The notes under the pieces are model-generated. The model had not been told where the DNA came from, made no database searches, and was given only the letters and a program-made list of their open reading frames with translations. The position numbers and the translations under genes were made by a program. Shown in pieces: positions 14,669 to 29,200 of a DNA stretch of 64,000 bases. How positions within the stretch are numbered: the first letter of the stretch is position 1; each line of letters opens with the position of its first letter. The stretch is from Glandiceps talaboti (Eukaryota; Hemichordata; Enteropneusta; Spengelidae). The stretch lies in contig NC_135564.1 in the NCBI RefSeq assembly GCF_964340395.1, positions 12,668,391 through 12,732,390 of the forward strand. Reading direction: 5' to 3'.

Positions 14669-15102
14669 TCACCTGGTGCTTCTAGATCGACTGCCCTCTC
14701 TCCCAGTGTTCCGTCTGATAGGGTTGAATTGTCCTCTTCCTAATCCCCTTGGTACAGCCTTGCCTCTCACTGCAACTGGTCTCCTTCCCACAACTGTCGT
14801 TTTCATGGTAGCACTACTATGGCTTGCAAAACCAAAAGGCTTTCTAAGTTGTTGCACATTCTTGCTGAAGGCGAATGGTTTGGTCCTTGCTGGAGATAAA
14901 GGTTGTGGTCTGAGTCCCCTTACAGATGTTGCCGCTAACTGTTTCTGGAGTTGCTTCAGTGTAACCATTTGTTCCTTGCCATGTGACGTCAAGTGACCAT
15001 CTTTCGTTTGCTCTCGTCTCATTGCCCTCTTCAGTCCTCGGATTCGCTCTCTGGTATTGATTACCCATTTGGATGTAGTCTTGGATGACCGGGGCTCCTA
15101 AA
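14669..15102 (-). CDS. Basic open exon, possible alternative 3' exon of the SAFB-like gene
   Basis: On the minus strand a pyrimidine-rich acceptor (CTATCTTTAG) ends at 15103. The frame is then open for 144 codons to a TGA at 14669-14671. The peptide is rich in Arg, Lys, Ser and Gly (for example RGKAVPRGLGRG, then SRSRSTR at the end), as in nuclear RNA-binding proteins. It lies 98 bases beyond the stop codon of the SAFB-like gene on the same strand, so it could be an alternative terminal exon of that gene or the end of an unrecognised gene. I do not recognise the sequence. The frame also extends upstream of any Met, so it is not a stand-alone gene from an internal ATG. Confidence 0.45.
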
Positions 15103-15176
15103 GATAGAAATAAATGCAAAGCACAGCCATGCTGCAGCAATCATGACAACATCTACTTTTCTTTATCTTTTATATG

Positions 15177-15182
15177 TTTATT
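15177..15182 (-). terminator. AATAAA poly(A) signal of the SAFB-like gene
   Basis: The minus strand reads AATAAA 18 bases past the TAG at 15201-15203. This would give a very short 3' UTR. Use of a later site would include the open exon at 15102-14669. Confidence 0.5.
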
Positions 15183-15200
15183 AAGTTCCTTATATAATTA

Positions 15201-17200
15201 CTAATATCTGCGTAATCCCCGCTGTGTGACATCTTTGTAAGGATCTGGCTGCGGTTGCCGATGTCTATCAGCCCCATATGTAGCTGCCCCTGTAGGTCCT
15301 CCTACCTGTACTTGAGTCATGAACGCAGCTCCTGTGGGCTGAGAAGCCTGTGAAAGGTACCCAACCGTTGGCCGCTGTCCAAGAAGTGGTGCAGTTTGGC
15401 TGGTTATTTGGACTGCAGTTGGTCGTTGCTGTACACTTAGTGGATTGGTTCCCGGAGCACCTGGCCATCGCTCACCATGCCTGTTGACTGTTGGATTCTC
15501 TAAACCTCCCTGAGGCCACTGCTGTGGTTCATCTTGTACAGATGGAGCTGCTCCAAGCAGGCCAGGACCAAAGTTAAGACTACTGTGGCCTCTGGATGGG
15601 TCAGCACGGCCTACACTACGATCATCTTGTATTCCTCTTGTTTGCCATGAATCTGATGCCTGTGTCTGCCTCATGGACGAGTAGTGACCATCTTGTTGTC
15701 TTGAGTCGCGACTGTAGGACGTATCCACACCATGTCGGCCAGTATCACGACGATCACTTCCTCTGATGTCACGTCTATCATCATCAGTTTTCCAATCACT
15801 TCTGCTACCTGCTCCACCACGCCTTGTCGGAGAATCCATCCTTCTAGATGTCTGGGTACCTGGTCTTGGACGTGCTGTGTCTCTGATCGGTTGAACTTTA
15901 TCTTTAGTCCTACTGGTCAATGACTGCATTATATCTCTTCCTCTGTTACGATCCCTGTCTGCCATCTGTCTCGCAGGTTCCCTGTTAGTGAAACTATCAA
16001 CCCTATGTGTATGGTCTTGGACTCTGCCGCCTCGTCCCTGATCAGTTCCACGCGCCATCACAACCCTGCGGTCTGTACGATCTCTATCCCTCATTGTATC
16101 CCGGCGTACAGGTTCATCCCTTCTGGCTTGCGGCGTCTGAATATCAGAGCGTCTGCGTAATGTATCATCCCTCCTAATTGGTTCATCTCTTCTGAGTTGT
16201 GTGTCTCTTCTATTATGGTCAGCTCTTGGCAGTGAATCAACTCTGTGCGACTGGTGGTGAGACTGATGGGACTGACTAGCATCCCTCCTAACGCCAGTGG
16301 TTGTATCTCGTCTCATTTGATTATCATGTCGTACGGAGTCATCTCGTCTCATTGTATCTGATCGGTAAGAGGAATCATCTCGTCGTCGCATGTCTGAATG
16401 GTCTGAGAAACGGTTATCAGTGTACCTGGATCCACCAGACGAATCAGTGTGCATCTTCTGAGTTGAATCTAGAGTACGTCCATCACGGCGATCATACCTC
16501 TCCACTCTTCTCTCAAAGGGATCAGAAGTACGGCTGCTGTGGCTGTCACCCATTTGTCCTCCTCTGTCACGCAGGTCATAATCACTGTATCTGTTTGACT
16601 CACCATGAGACATGTCAGACGAATCAAAATTCATTGCCATACGCTTTTGATCACCATAGTATGATGTATCTGATGCAGCTAAATTACGGCTTTCATATGA
16701 ACGCTTCAAACCTGCCCGACGCTCCTGCTCTAAACGCAGTTGGACCTCAAGGCGCCGTTGCTCTTCTCGCTCTCTTTCAAGCCTTTCTTGCTCTCTTATC
16801 CGCTCACGTTGTAATCTCATACGTTCTTGTTCAAGTCGCTCTCTCTCCATACGCTCCTTATTAAGCCTTTCACGTTCAACAGCTACCAATTCCCGCTCAC
16901 GCCTGATTCGCTCTTCTTCTTCCCTCTGTTTTCTGCGAATAATCTCCCTGTCTCTACGAACTTTTTCTTGGCGTTCTCTCTCCCTGCGCCTTTCCATTTC
17001 TCTTAATTCCCTCTCTCGTTGACGTTGTCTTTCCTTCTCACGTTTCTCCTTGATCTGATCAAAGGACAAAATATCTTTCTTCTCGCCCGGTTTTTGAGTA
17101 GACGACGCCGAGCCACTCCTGTCACGACCCTTTTCATCCTTCTTTGTTTTAACACTGACCACTGGTTCACCTTTACTTTTGTCCATTACCACTGTCCTTC
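15201..17200 (-). CDS. SAFB: SAFB-like exon 12: Arg/Glu helix and Arg-Asp repeat tail
   Basis: This single 2.0-kb terminal exon encodes 665 residues. It starts at an AATTTCAG acceptor and reads [14 protein letters not shown], then a highly charged helix of Arg/Glu pairs (about 130 residues). Next comes a low-complexity region with many RRD, RRDD, RRDE and RRDT units (roughly residues 840-960). It ends in a Gly/Pro/Gln-rich tail finishing GLRRY and TAG. The open frames on the other strand here are shadows. Confidence 0.9.
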
Positions 17201-20200
17201 CTGAAATTGTGAAGAAAAGATGAATACATTAGTTTTCAAATAAAACACATTAGATTATAAGTACTTGTGTGGGTCACCACTAGCTACTCAACCCACACTA
17301 AAAACGCCAGTAACATTTTATTTTCCATGCAATATCAAATGTTTTTACTTCCCTACGGTATTGTGCATTCATTTTATAGATGGAGAAATACCTCGACTTT
17401 TTATGATGCTCTTGATAAAACAAATACCATGTAGTGTTACTGCCAAGATCTGAAAACTGTGACAGAAAGGTGGTAATAAGGTACAACTGTTATGCAATAA
17501 CGCAAAACACTGCACCACAATTTTAGTGGGGAACCTCAGTAAAATGACTGTGAAGACTGGTAGATTTTACCCCATGTTTTTGATAAGTGCAGGTAAGTAG
17601 GTGAAATCGACATGGGTTCCTAAGTCTTTTTACCATGGTTCCCAAACAATTTATGAAACCGAGAGAAAGACTGCCACCTTTACCTTCTTCTGTTACTGGG
17701 GTTACCCAACCTTTGTAACAATACTGTTACCGAATTACAAAACCACACTAACATTGGAAAACTAAGTACACTGATGGAAGCTCACCAATGAAAGCTTCCC
17801 TCACATCATTGGTTCATTTACTCTTAATCATTAGTCATTTTAATCATTCTCTAACCTTTAGCAGGTGGCTGTTTATCATCCTTTTTCTCAGTTGGTTTCT
17901 TTTCTGGTGTTGCCTTTTTAGCAGGCTCTGGTTTCTTCTCAGCTACAGGTTTGTCATCTTTCTTAACCGTTGCTGGAGTTTTATCACCCTCTTTTTTAGC
18001 TGTAGTACTAGCTGCAGGCTTTGCTGTAGTCTTAGCAGCAGGCTTCTCAGCCTCTTTTTTAGCTGCGGTGCCAGCTTTGTCTGCAGCTACAGTAGTTTTA
18101 GCATCCTTGGACTCGGTTTTAGTATCTTTCTTCACATCTGTTGATTTTGCACCAGTGTCTTTTGCGTCTTTCTTGTCAGCTGGTTTACGAGCACTGGCAG
18201 CTGGATCAGTTTTAGCCTGTAATGAAGTTAGCAATCACTGTTAGGGGAAGTATATTTTTGGACTACAAGGTAATTACGTAGCTGCCATCACTCAACACAA
18301 TTATTCCATCCAACTGCACCTCCATATTATCCAAGTGCTTAGGACAACTTGTATTATTTATAGAGAAGCAAGACTTACATGTACACACACAACGATGCAG
18401 ACACAGCCTACAAACATTTCTGCATGGACTTTACACAAACACGTCATCAAAATCATATTTCGGGTAAATATCTATTGCAGTTCTGATAACTACAGTTTCA
18501 ACATGCATAATAAAAGTGTAGCTATTAAACATATTTTTAGTGTATTCCATGGCACGCCTTACCCATTCTACGTAGATGATACGTCCATGAAGTTCAGTTC
18601 TGTGTAGATGATTGAATGCTTTGTTAGCCTCAGCATGACTAGACATGGTCACAAAGCCGTAACACCTAGCACCAGGACTGTGAGCATTGGTTACAATCTT
18701 GGCACCTACAACCTGAGAAGAGACGAAAGTGTTATAATCATCACACCTATGACCTAAATAGACAGAAAAGGCATTTATGTACATTCCATTTGTAGTCATA
18801 AGAGTACACACGTTTTCAATGTCTCATTTAACATCTGTAGGTTGGCTAAGCCAGGAAGTTTTGGTTCAATAAATTTGTGCTTTATATAGAAACAGGTTTA
18901 TTTCTACACAAGGTAATTATGACAATGACTGATTACACCCCCACCCCCGCCCTTTCCACAAGCATATCTAGTACTTTCATAGATACCCATTCCATTATAT
19001 ATATATAATCAATTCTTTGCATCATTAATGACACCATATCTAAAAATCACTGTAGTTGAATTACCCGTCTCGCGGGAGACGCCATTGAGTGCATAGCAAC
19101 CACATTCGGGTGGTCAAGCTGAAGTGTCAACCGCTTAGCAACACCATTGTTCTCGACGTCACGTACAGTGCAATACGTATGATCATGGAAGTATACTTCC
19201 ATGGTATGATAGATCAAGGGAAGCAAACTTTTAAAGTATGGTTGTAAAAACGATGTGCGTATGTGAAATTCATAACTAGCCGTCAGACGTGACGGTGATT
19301 TTTGGCCGTCTGGGCGCAGATGAAGAGCGGTTGAGATTGACAGTTTCAACATGAACTTGAAAATATTACTAGAGTTGGATCCACTCGAGGATCGCAGGCC
19401 CTATGGTTGAAAACTTGCATGTCAGGTCGCGAATATTGTATTCCTATTTTTAAACAATGTCTAAAATTTGATACAATGTCATAAATTTTCCATAGACTTT
19501 TTATACGTCGCGTAGCGTCGTCTAAAAACCAACACAACAACGTGTACGCGATCACTTTACTGTATAACGTGCTGTTAATAGTTGGCAATGATGTAATTCT
19601 TAGTCCGTAATTCGTCAGCTAAATTCGTCAGGGTCCGCTAAAAACTTTGAAATCGGTTGAGAATTTTTTTCGCTGTCTTTGATTTTATCATATACATTTA
19701 TAAATGAGCTATATATATGCATTTAAAATTAAAATTTAGAGATACTATGTCGTTTTATTTTACGAATTTGGACTATGAGTTCTACAACATGTTCATCGAA
19801 CTCAAGTATAAACATGGCTGACACGTACACGTGTTTCACGCATCGCCGGTGATTCCCAATTCTAGTTCCTGACGATTGTATTCCGATTTTACTCTAAGTT
19901 ATCTTCATACAGTACTAGTCTAGTTCATGACGACCGTATTCCGATTTTACTCTACGTTATTAAGGTAGGGTAAAATTGGAATACGGTCATTGGGAACTAG
20001 ACTGGTAGATATTGTTGTATGAAGATAACATGTGGTAAAATCGGAATACGATTGTCAGGAACTGACTATGATTTCCCGATCTGTGACGATAATTAAGAAC
20101 TTTTCAATTCTGAACTCTAGGACCGAAACGGGACATTGGCACTCTAAAAATGTGTAAGACTTTTAGCTTTCGTCCGTATTTGTCAACAGCGTAAATGTCA

Positions 20201-23200
20201 ACGGTTCATAAGGGCTTACGGCTGGTGGATGTGTAGTAGTACTACGCCACACTTCATGTGCATTGCATTCTAATATACTTATATTGAATATTGGTGACGG
20301 GAAATGTTTCCACCATGTACATGTGTACTAATAATCAAAACTACTCGATTTTGCTTGTCATTAATTACCATTTCTCAAGATTGAAATATTATAGCCATCT
20401 AGTATGCTGCATAAGTTTGGCACTGACAACGTATTCCCAGAAATGACTGTCAGTTCGGAAATATAATGACAGTGTGACACTGGCGTATTTTTCTTTTAAC
20501 TTGATGTTGACACGCTATATTTTCGCAACATGCTCTTTAGTTCGTGTACTTTCAATTTTTCAATGTCTTCCATGATGACTTAGGATTGTAGATGTTCACA
20601 AACGGTAGTATTTTTTTCAGACTAATGCATTGACTTTCATATGAACAACATGGCCACTCCGCAAAGCTTGACCTCCGTAGCAACCGTTGCTAGGTTATTT
20701 GCATATCTCGCGAGATCTGCCGCGAGACGGAAAATACTCTATTAACATTGTAAAAAATGGTATTTTTTTTCACGTTTTTTTACGGCCTACACTGCATTAA
20801 AATCACTATTAAAAGTCACAAGGAATCTTCACCTACCTTTCCATATTTACTGAAGGCTGACTTCAAGTCTGTAGCTTTAGTGCTGGAGGATAAATTACTA
20901 ACCCACAGATTTTTACCACTGCTGGATGAACTTGCCCGTGACGAGGAACCACGTCGTTCTGTTTGAAAACAGTATAAATATATATTTACAATGGTGTAAA
21001 TCTGACATACAGAAAATGTTTTGAAGCGAATATGAATGGAGCAGTGGCAGTCCAAAGGAACAGTATACCTCATGAATACTTCATGTATTCTGTTGTAATA
21101 CAAAGTCCTACGGTGAACATGCGTTATTGTGAGCAGTGGCCAGTCATAAGGAACAGTTCTCCATGAGCTGTCGATAAATTCAAGGATATCAAGACACACC
21201 TGTTTGTAAGAGCTCCCTAACTTTTTACAATGATCTACTATTGTTCCTGTTCAGTGCCATAGAACATTACCTAGTATTGAATTTTGGCACTATACAAATT
21301 CTTTTGATTGACTGATTGTTTGATTGTGGAATACACAGGTTCTCAATAACATTTCAGTACTTTTTCCAAAACTATGAACACCCCCACAAAAGAACTGTAA
21401 AATACCTTTGTCATCTTTTGCAGCAGGTTTACCAGTGTCTTTCGATGCAGTGCTGCAAAACACAAAGCAAAACATGAAGAACAATTAGACAACATTCAAT
21501 TTGATATGATAACAGATGAACAAACACAAGACACAAAGTAAGGCGTTATGGCTCATGACTAAAGTTTGGTCACTTCCAATAGATATTATTCTGGTGGTGT
21601 ACATTCTGTCTGTGGGAGTATCCTGCTATTGTAGACAGCAGAGCTCCTGAGGCAGAAATCAGTCTACGGCCAGCCTAGGATGAAGAAAAATGTCACTATC
21701 TTCTCTGCGTTCGTGTCACTTTCAAACTGATCCATAAAAATCATATTGTGCAAAAAGGACAGAGACAAGAGATGATGAAAATTATGGCTCTTTTAGATGA
21801 GAAGACGGATTTAACATATTTTTCCTTGTGAGATCACTCCGGGTACATATCTTCAGTATGTGTCTATCCATACATAACCTTTTGAGAGATGTCCACAGCT
21901 AGGTAGAAAAAGCCAAAATATGCACCAGTGAGGTGGTTATGTTCACAGAATCTGGATTTTCCAAGATGTGAAGTCAACAAGATAGTGCTGTTGGTGAAAC
22001 TGAGACTTACAAGTGCGTGGGTGTTGAGGAATTTGGAAGGATATCATTTTTTTTTTAAATACACCAGAAATGAGGAGTAAACATAGCATGCCAAGCAAAA
22101 ACACGGCTTCATTTTTTTTTCATCCTTCTTTGTTTCTCCAATCTCCAGGTGTCATCTACAAAGACCATAGCCACTTCTTTAGCGATTGTCATTCCATATA
22201 TCATAACTGTATTCTGTATAAAGAACTATCTAAATTTCTATACATAACTGATCTACATTGCCACCAGCCCAACGTTATGCAAATACACATTGATTTTTAG
22301 CAACTTAAAACTATAAAATTATTTTAGAGATGAAAAGACAAACCTCTTGGTCCGTGTACTAGAGGAAGCGGACGAGGGACTTTTCTTTCCAGCTGTACTA
22401 TCTTTTGATGTTTTTGATACATCCTCACTCTTTTTATCACCACCTTCACTCTTCTTAGCATCATCTTTTTTCTCGTCTTTGGTGTCAGCTTTTGTTTCCT
22501 CAGTTTTACTAGCTTCTTCACTCTGCTCCTTGGATTTTGCATCAGTTGCACCACTATCATCAACTTTCTTAGTTTGGTCAGCGACCTTTTCATCACCATC
22601 TTTTTTCTGCTCCTCCTGTAGATCAGCATCCAGTTCCATAATAGATAGGTCATCAGCATGTACCACTAAAGATATGTTATCTTCAGTTTTGGTAGTGGCT
22701 GACGTATCCATCTTAATAGTGTCTTCTTTGGTAAGTGGTTCCTTCACAGGTACAGAACTTGGTGTTGGTGGCGCTGATATAATCTCCTCTGTTACTTTCT
22801 CTGGTGTCAGCAAAGTGGCACTCTCAACTGAAATTGAATTAGAAAAATGAAGCATAGCTCCATACACAACTGCACCATCACAGACACGTTCCTTCCGCTT
22901 GTCCATGTTGTCTTCTTATTTCATGACTCCGTTTATTTTATCACATGCACACGTACGAAACTTACCTTTCTTCCAGTGAACTGCAGCAGTAACTCGGTCA
23001 ACCATTATCATGAGGTGTGTGCACGCTGTTTGCTTTGTTGTTTACTAAACACTGCTTCAACATCTGAAGACCTTTCACACTAAACCCGTCCCTCAAAAAA
23101 CCAACCCAAACATTTATGGGATGCATGTTACTCACAGGCAGAGGAGAGATTCCCTGCTTTAAGGCATTGAACAGTGTTTCAGGATCCCACAGTAAGTTGA

Positions 23201-26200
23201 TGGTAAAGTAGATGTCTTCATCCATGGAATGCTTCAAACCACTTCCAAGTAAAAGAAGATCGAGATGGGTGATAAAGACACTGGCTTCTTGTCTTTGGTA
23301 CTTTGGCAATGAAAATTAGAATCAACTTTATTGGGCTTCAGGCTGTAACGGTGCATTACATACAAGATCATCACAGCTGTACTGATGCATCAGTTTTGAT
23401 GAATTATTTCCGGTCCAAAACATGACTGATTTTTTATATTCTCTTCCCAAACAAGGTTTATGAAAATTATCTTCTCACCGCATTGTTTCCTAAAACTATT
23501 GTCATCTGCAAGTTTATGAGAGAATTTTTGAAGAGGTGGACGAGTCGACAATATTAACTTCATCATGCAGGTTGAGAGTTGTTGGTGATATTGTGCTGTT
23601 CTGAAAACGATAGAGTGCTGTTCTGTCCTGAAATCATTGTGTGTATGTCCGATGCATGAGTTGTTCCATGTTCTGTTAAAAGTAGTTTACTCTGGTTGAT
23701 TGAAAAGAAACTTATTCTTCTTTACTGCTGGTCTTCAGCGACTGTTGCAATGCTCCAGATTTCTTCAAGTTGTAAAATTTACTCTTGAACAGCTACAGGT
23801 TCTCCTTCTCATTCCAGTGATTGCTGTATTTATATAATGTTGTTCTCACTTGGGCACTCTTGAACGTCATGATTTAGTTTGTTTTTACATGATGACAAAA
23901 TAGGTGGTTTCATGTCTTCTGCAGGAGATTTTCGATGACTGGTAATCTTCTGGCAAAGCACTTGTTTCACGCAGCAAAAAAAACACGGGGGCTTCTGCGA
24001 TCCAGCGTTTTCTTCTGCTGTTCATTTACACTTTGTACCACATGCCTGCAGAGATTCTCAGAATGGCAGCTTTGAGATGTGTCCAAAATGGAACAGCAGA
24101 CTTAACTGCTTTTTTAAAAATTCACTTTTGTTGGGTTGCCATTTTTAACAAGATAACGAGCTGCATCCTCAGAACCTGTGAGCAACATTATCCCCATCTA
24201 CATAAACCATCCCCAAACATACTAACAATACTCTGACTATATAGTAAGGAGTATTGTGGGGTTTTTTGCAACTTCTCGTAGTCATATACTATACCTTTTT
24301 CATCACTACTGCCTTCAACCTCCTGTCAAAGAAAGAATAGGAACAAGGTGTCAGATGGATTCCAATTGGTGAAACAAACAACTCCTTGTAGAAAACCTGT
24401 GAAAGCCAAAACTTTACACTTGCTAAAACCACCAGTGCCTTGGAGTGACAAAAGAAACAACGTTTTCATTATTGCAAAACAAGATGAGCTGCTTCATTCC
24501 AATCTGAGAGATTGTAATCTTAGCAATAAAATACGTCAGAAGAACTGTTTTGACATGCCTATTACAGATGTTCAAGAGACTAATAATATGACACTATATT
24601 GATACCAAAGTCAAGATGGTTGCAAGAAATCTATAAGATGAGTTTCCAGGGCCAACCCCCATGCAGCTAGAACCATGGCACTCTTGGCTCTGAGTATTGG
24701 CCTCGGCCAAAGGAATACCTTGTTCTGAGAAATGCCAGCAATGAAGAGACTGTCAAGTCTAATTTTGAATATGGCATTAGGATTAGGAATGTCAAATTAT
24801 TTTTTATTACTGCTTTTAAACTTGTCCATTTGCTACTGTTACCACTACTATGTAATAAAATGCCCTCTGCAAACTTAAAATTTTGTTCCAGTGCAAAAAA
24901 ATACATACAACATACATGGCAGTAATGTTCTTTGTCACCGAATTTCACTTTTCAAAGTAGTGCAAAGTGAAGATTTCTGTGATTTTTTAGAAGACAGTGA
25001 CCATACTCTCAAAACTTTGGCTAAATTGAACTTTGTAAAAGTTCAAATATTTCTCAGCACTAGTTGCAGTGATGAAAGCTTCTTATTAAATCAATTATCC
25101 TTGTTTTTGCTTGTCTCATTCCAGTTTGATTTGTTTCAAGTACAGACGTCGGAGGGTCTTGAGATTCAACCTTAGGACGTGCAATATGTAGTCTTGAGTC
25201 CAGCCATGCAAGGATTTCTGGCTCTGACTTAACCCCTACCTATCTAGCATTTTGCTCAGTCTTGTAATCAAACCTTGTATTTGATAATAATTTATCACAG
25301 CAATGTTCAACTGAGTTGGTACAGTACGATACTCCCTGATGAAATCTAGCCATCCTGCAAGTTTATTCTAAACATGTGGTGATGCTATGGACGTCATCTC
25401 ACACCGGAATTTTTTTAAAAACAATAAGAATTTGCACATACTTCCTTACCAAAACTTGTGAAAGACCGTTAACAAAATACCAGGCAGTAGTAGGGCAAAG
25501 GCGTTAAAATAGTTTAAATCACATCCTATTGTCCAGAATAGAATCTATTCTCCAACACAGCCAGTCAAATTAGGATAACTATGATAATCAAGTCAATCAC
25601 AGTATCTCTAAATAACATCACACTTTATTCTGAAAGCCTCACAATTTTTTGTTTTAGGTGGTCAGGAGGCAAAATCAATCTACTGTAAAAATGGAGTAGT
25701 TACACACTTGACTTATGTAATGTACACATGTCCATTTCTGACACATCTGGAAACTGTTATACATAAAAAGTATCACGACCTGGTGGGTACTTACATCTTC
25801 TATCAGGAGCTGATCATCTTCGGCATTGATATTAATAACATCCCCTTCATTCATTTCTTCTTCCTCTTCAACCTGTAAATAATATATGGTAAATCTACAC
25901 ATTACTTTCTGAACAACACTACCATTAAAATTGTTATCAGTGCAAGATGACAAACTACATGCTGTTCTTGCTTTCTTAGCATTGAAACAAGTTATCCATG
26001 GCATAATTTCAATGGTATTCCCTCTTGGTAATATTACTGAGCAGCAGTTGGGGGAGATGTGTTATACAGGGAATATATATGATTGCAATAATCCTATCTT
26101 GCATGGAGAAGGTCGAGTTGGGACCGAGAACAAAACTGATGTTGGTACATTTCAATGACCAGACAGGCATTTGGATGGCAAAAGAATACTGATGTTGGAG

Positions 26201-29200
26201 TCTGGTTTCTAACAAAGTATAAAAAAAAAGTTTCAAGTTTAACATCTCATGTCAACCATGACAACTTATTCAAACCAAACAAATTTAGTGCGAAAGTTGC
26301 AGACACTATAGCACAACTTGTGAACAAATAAATCTCTTGAGAGGAAATACTCATAAGCTTCACATAGATACCTACCTCATTTTTCTCATCTGTCCCATTT
26401 TCTTGTTCTAATTCAACATCTTCCTTTGTCTCTTCATCACCAGCTTCTTCATTTGTTTCAACTTCCTCCCCTCCTTCTTCTGTGTCCATTGGTTCCTCTG
26501 TATCTTGTTCAATTGTTTCATCACCATCCTCATGCACCTCTGACTCTGTGTTTTCATCCTAAATCAAAATGAAATCACATTTTACACTACAAGTTCTGTG
26601 GTGTACATATCAACAAAGGGGAAAGTCTAAAATTCGTGTTAGAACTTTTGCATATCATTTATTCATCAGTGAATGTTGTATGTAGCAATCTTCACTTTCC
26701 TTACATGAAAATCGTGTTTGCAGAGAGTACAAAACAGGTCACAAAACATTGACAATCTACATGAATAATGAAGACTACCAGCATAATTGTTCTACAATAG
26801 ATATTTCTTGCAAAGTATACAATAAATATTTTTAGAAAGTTTATTCAACTGTAGCAAGCCAGAATTTCCTTCTGAAATAATTAACATATAAATAAAGGCA
26901 GGAAATAAACAAGTTGCCAATCCACCAGCTGGTAAAACTAAGCTAACACCCTTCAACACACACACACACATCACTTCCTTGTCTGCCAGTCTGTCTTTTT
27001 CATAGGGAAAGTGTTCATCTTTTTTCTTTGTCTTTCTACTGCCTTTGTCTTAAGTAGCATTCTGAATACATTCAGAGAATCCTATTGTATTCACAATAAT
27101 GATATATTAACCACTTATTCATATGCAAAATATATATACAATACTGGTATCATGTATTTACATTTCAAAGCTGTCATAGATCGAATACAAAGAACACCTA
27201 ACAAATCATAGGAATATAAATACATTGTATCTCTCCAGCCATCCTTCACAGTGGCAAGTATACATCCTACATGATAATTTCAGATTAGAGCGTTGACAAT
27301 GTTCTGAGATAAAGTTGAACATTGGACCATGGAATTTGCACTATACATTAGCATATACATTAGCAATAACCCTATCCATGTAATGTTTGTAGTCGATGTA
27401 AACTATACAAAATACCTACCTCCTCTTTCGACTTCTCCTTTGTTTTTCCTGAAAACAACATTTTTTAAAAATATTAGGACACAAAGAATTGTTTCACACA
27501 AGATTCTGAAAAAAAGTGGTGAAACGACGATATATCTCCTTGTAACATGTCAAAATGTTGGTTGTTTGGAGTAAGGTCACAAATTAGTACAATAATGAGC
27601 GACATACTGAACACATAATGTGAAAATCTGTCATCAGAAATTCATCGCAAGAACATAAAGCAAAATTTCAAACAACATTTTTTTCCGCTTGAAATGCAAC
27701 TAATCTTTCTATGGCTTAGATGTAATTGGCAACAAAATGCATCGTGATTAAAGATGTGATAAGAAATACGTTGATGCTGGGAAGACTACTTTCAAAATGG
27801 TAAAACTAGAGTGTTCCAATGCCTAAAATATATGACTTACACTTTTACACAGTTTAATTATGTATGTCTGCTGTACATCAAGCATTTGACAGATAGACTG
27901 ATATTAATACCACTTACTTGTTGGGGTCTTCTTCACCTGCATTTTAGACTTGCCATCACCAGCTCCATCTATATCTAGTAATATTGTGTCTGGGTCACCA
28001 CCTTCACTTTCTATTGCCTGTAAACAAATATATTATCAGTCATTATGATGCACAGCTGTTGTTAAAAGCCACTAATAGCCCTAAAAATTGACCATAAAAG
28101 GCAACGGACTGGCGATCATGTCAAATTGGCTGTTACCAGGACATTAGAAACATGTCCACAGTCAGTAAATAAGACATCTGACTACATGGCCTAGAGTGTC
28201 GGCTTGTTATGTTATGAGCTCTCTACCAGTAAGTAATTCAGTAAATAGTTACACCAACATTTGTACAATACACACATTACAGTATCTGATAAGCAGATGA
28301 TGGATTACCTACAATTACGATATCAAAAGCTGCAGGTACTTCATATCTGCTGGTTCTACTAAGAACAATGCTACTGATAAGCTTTTGCATCATCTGACAT
28401 TGATCACTGATCCTAAATGGCTCCTTTTTAGAAGACAACAATTTTTAAGTAATATTTGGTAGCCGTAACTCAGCTATGAAATTGGTTGATGTGATTTACT
28501 AGTAAATATCAAATGCCATTGTAAAAGACATCCATAAACATCACATGACAATGTTTATAAAAGAAAGAGGAAGTCTGAAGAACTTGGCAGGGAGGCATAC
28601 CACCATACCAACCCAAGTCCTGCTTGCATATGGAGTACAAGTCTTCCCTTCCTTGAGCAAAACGCATGCATCGTCTGCAAGCAGGACTACCCAACCCTCA
28701 GACCATTGTAAAGCACAACCCTATCTACCCCAACCGACAAGTACTACCAAGGAAAACAAAGTATGTTTGTAAAAAAGCTTGCGAAGGGTTAGAGTTAGGT
28801 AAAGGATACAAACGAAGTCTTTCTGATGTTCACACGGGATAAAGTCTTGTCCAAACACAGACAAAGTCAGTGACACAAAGAGTCACTAAGCCCCTCGAGA
28901 AACTCCCGGGAAAGGCAGCAACATGCATCTAGTCCACAAATATCTGATTGTTATTTCTGAATTTTCCCGTTTCTGTGATTCAAATAGCTTTATTAAATGG
29001 ACATTGTAAACTCTCATTACTGATATACATTAAGGGATGAAAGGGCTGTCGTTTTGCAATAATCTGGTGTTACTGAAATACAACCATAATCACGTCGGAG
29101 TCCCTCGTGCCAAGCCAGTAAAATAGGCAGCCAACCTGTCACGTGACACAACTGGCGGCATATATATTTTCTGTTTGTGGACGACTTTTGAACATTTTGA

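Noticed and set aside
16301-16864. 187-codon plus-strand frame
   Set aside because: It is the antisense shadow of the SAFB-like Arg/Glu and Arg-Asp coding exon.
22347-22850. 167-codon plus-strand Ser/Phe-rich frame
   Set aside because: Antisense shadow of SAFB-like exon 7, which is Lys/Glu/Ser-rich on the minus strand.
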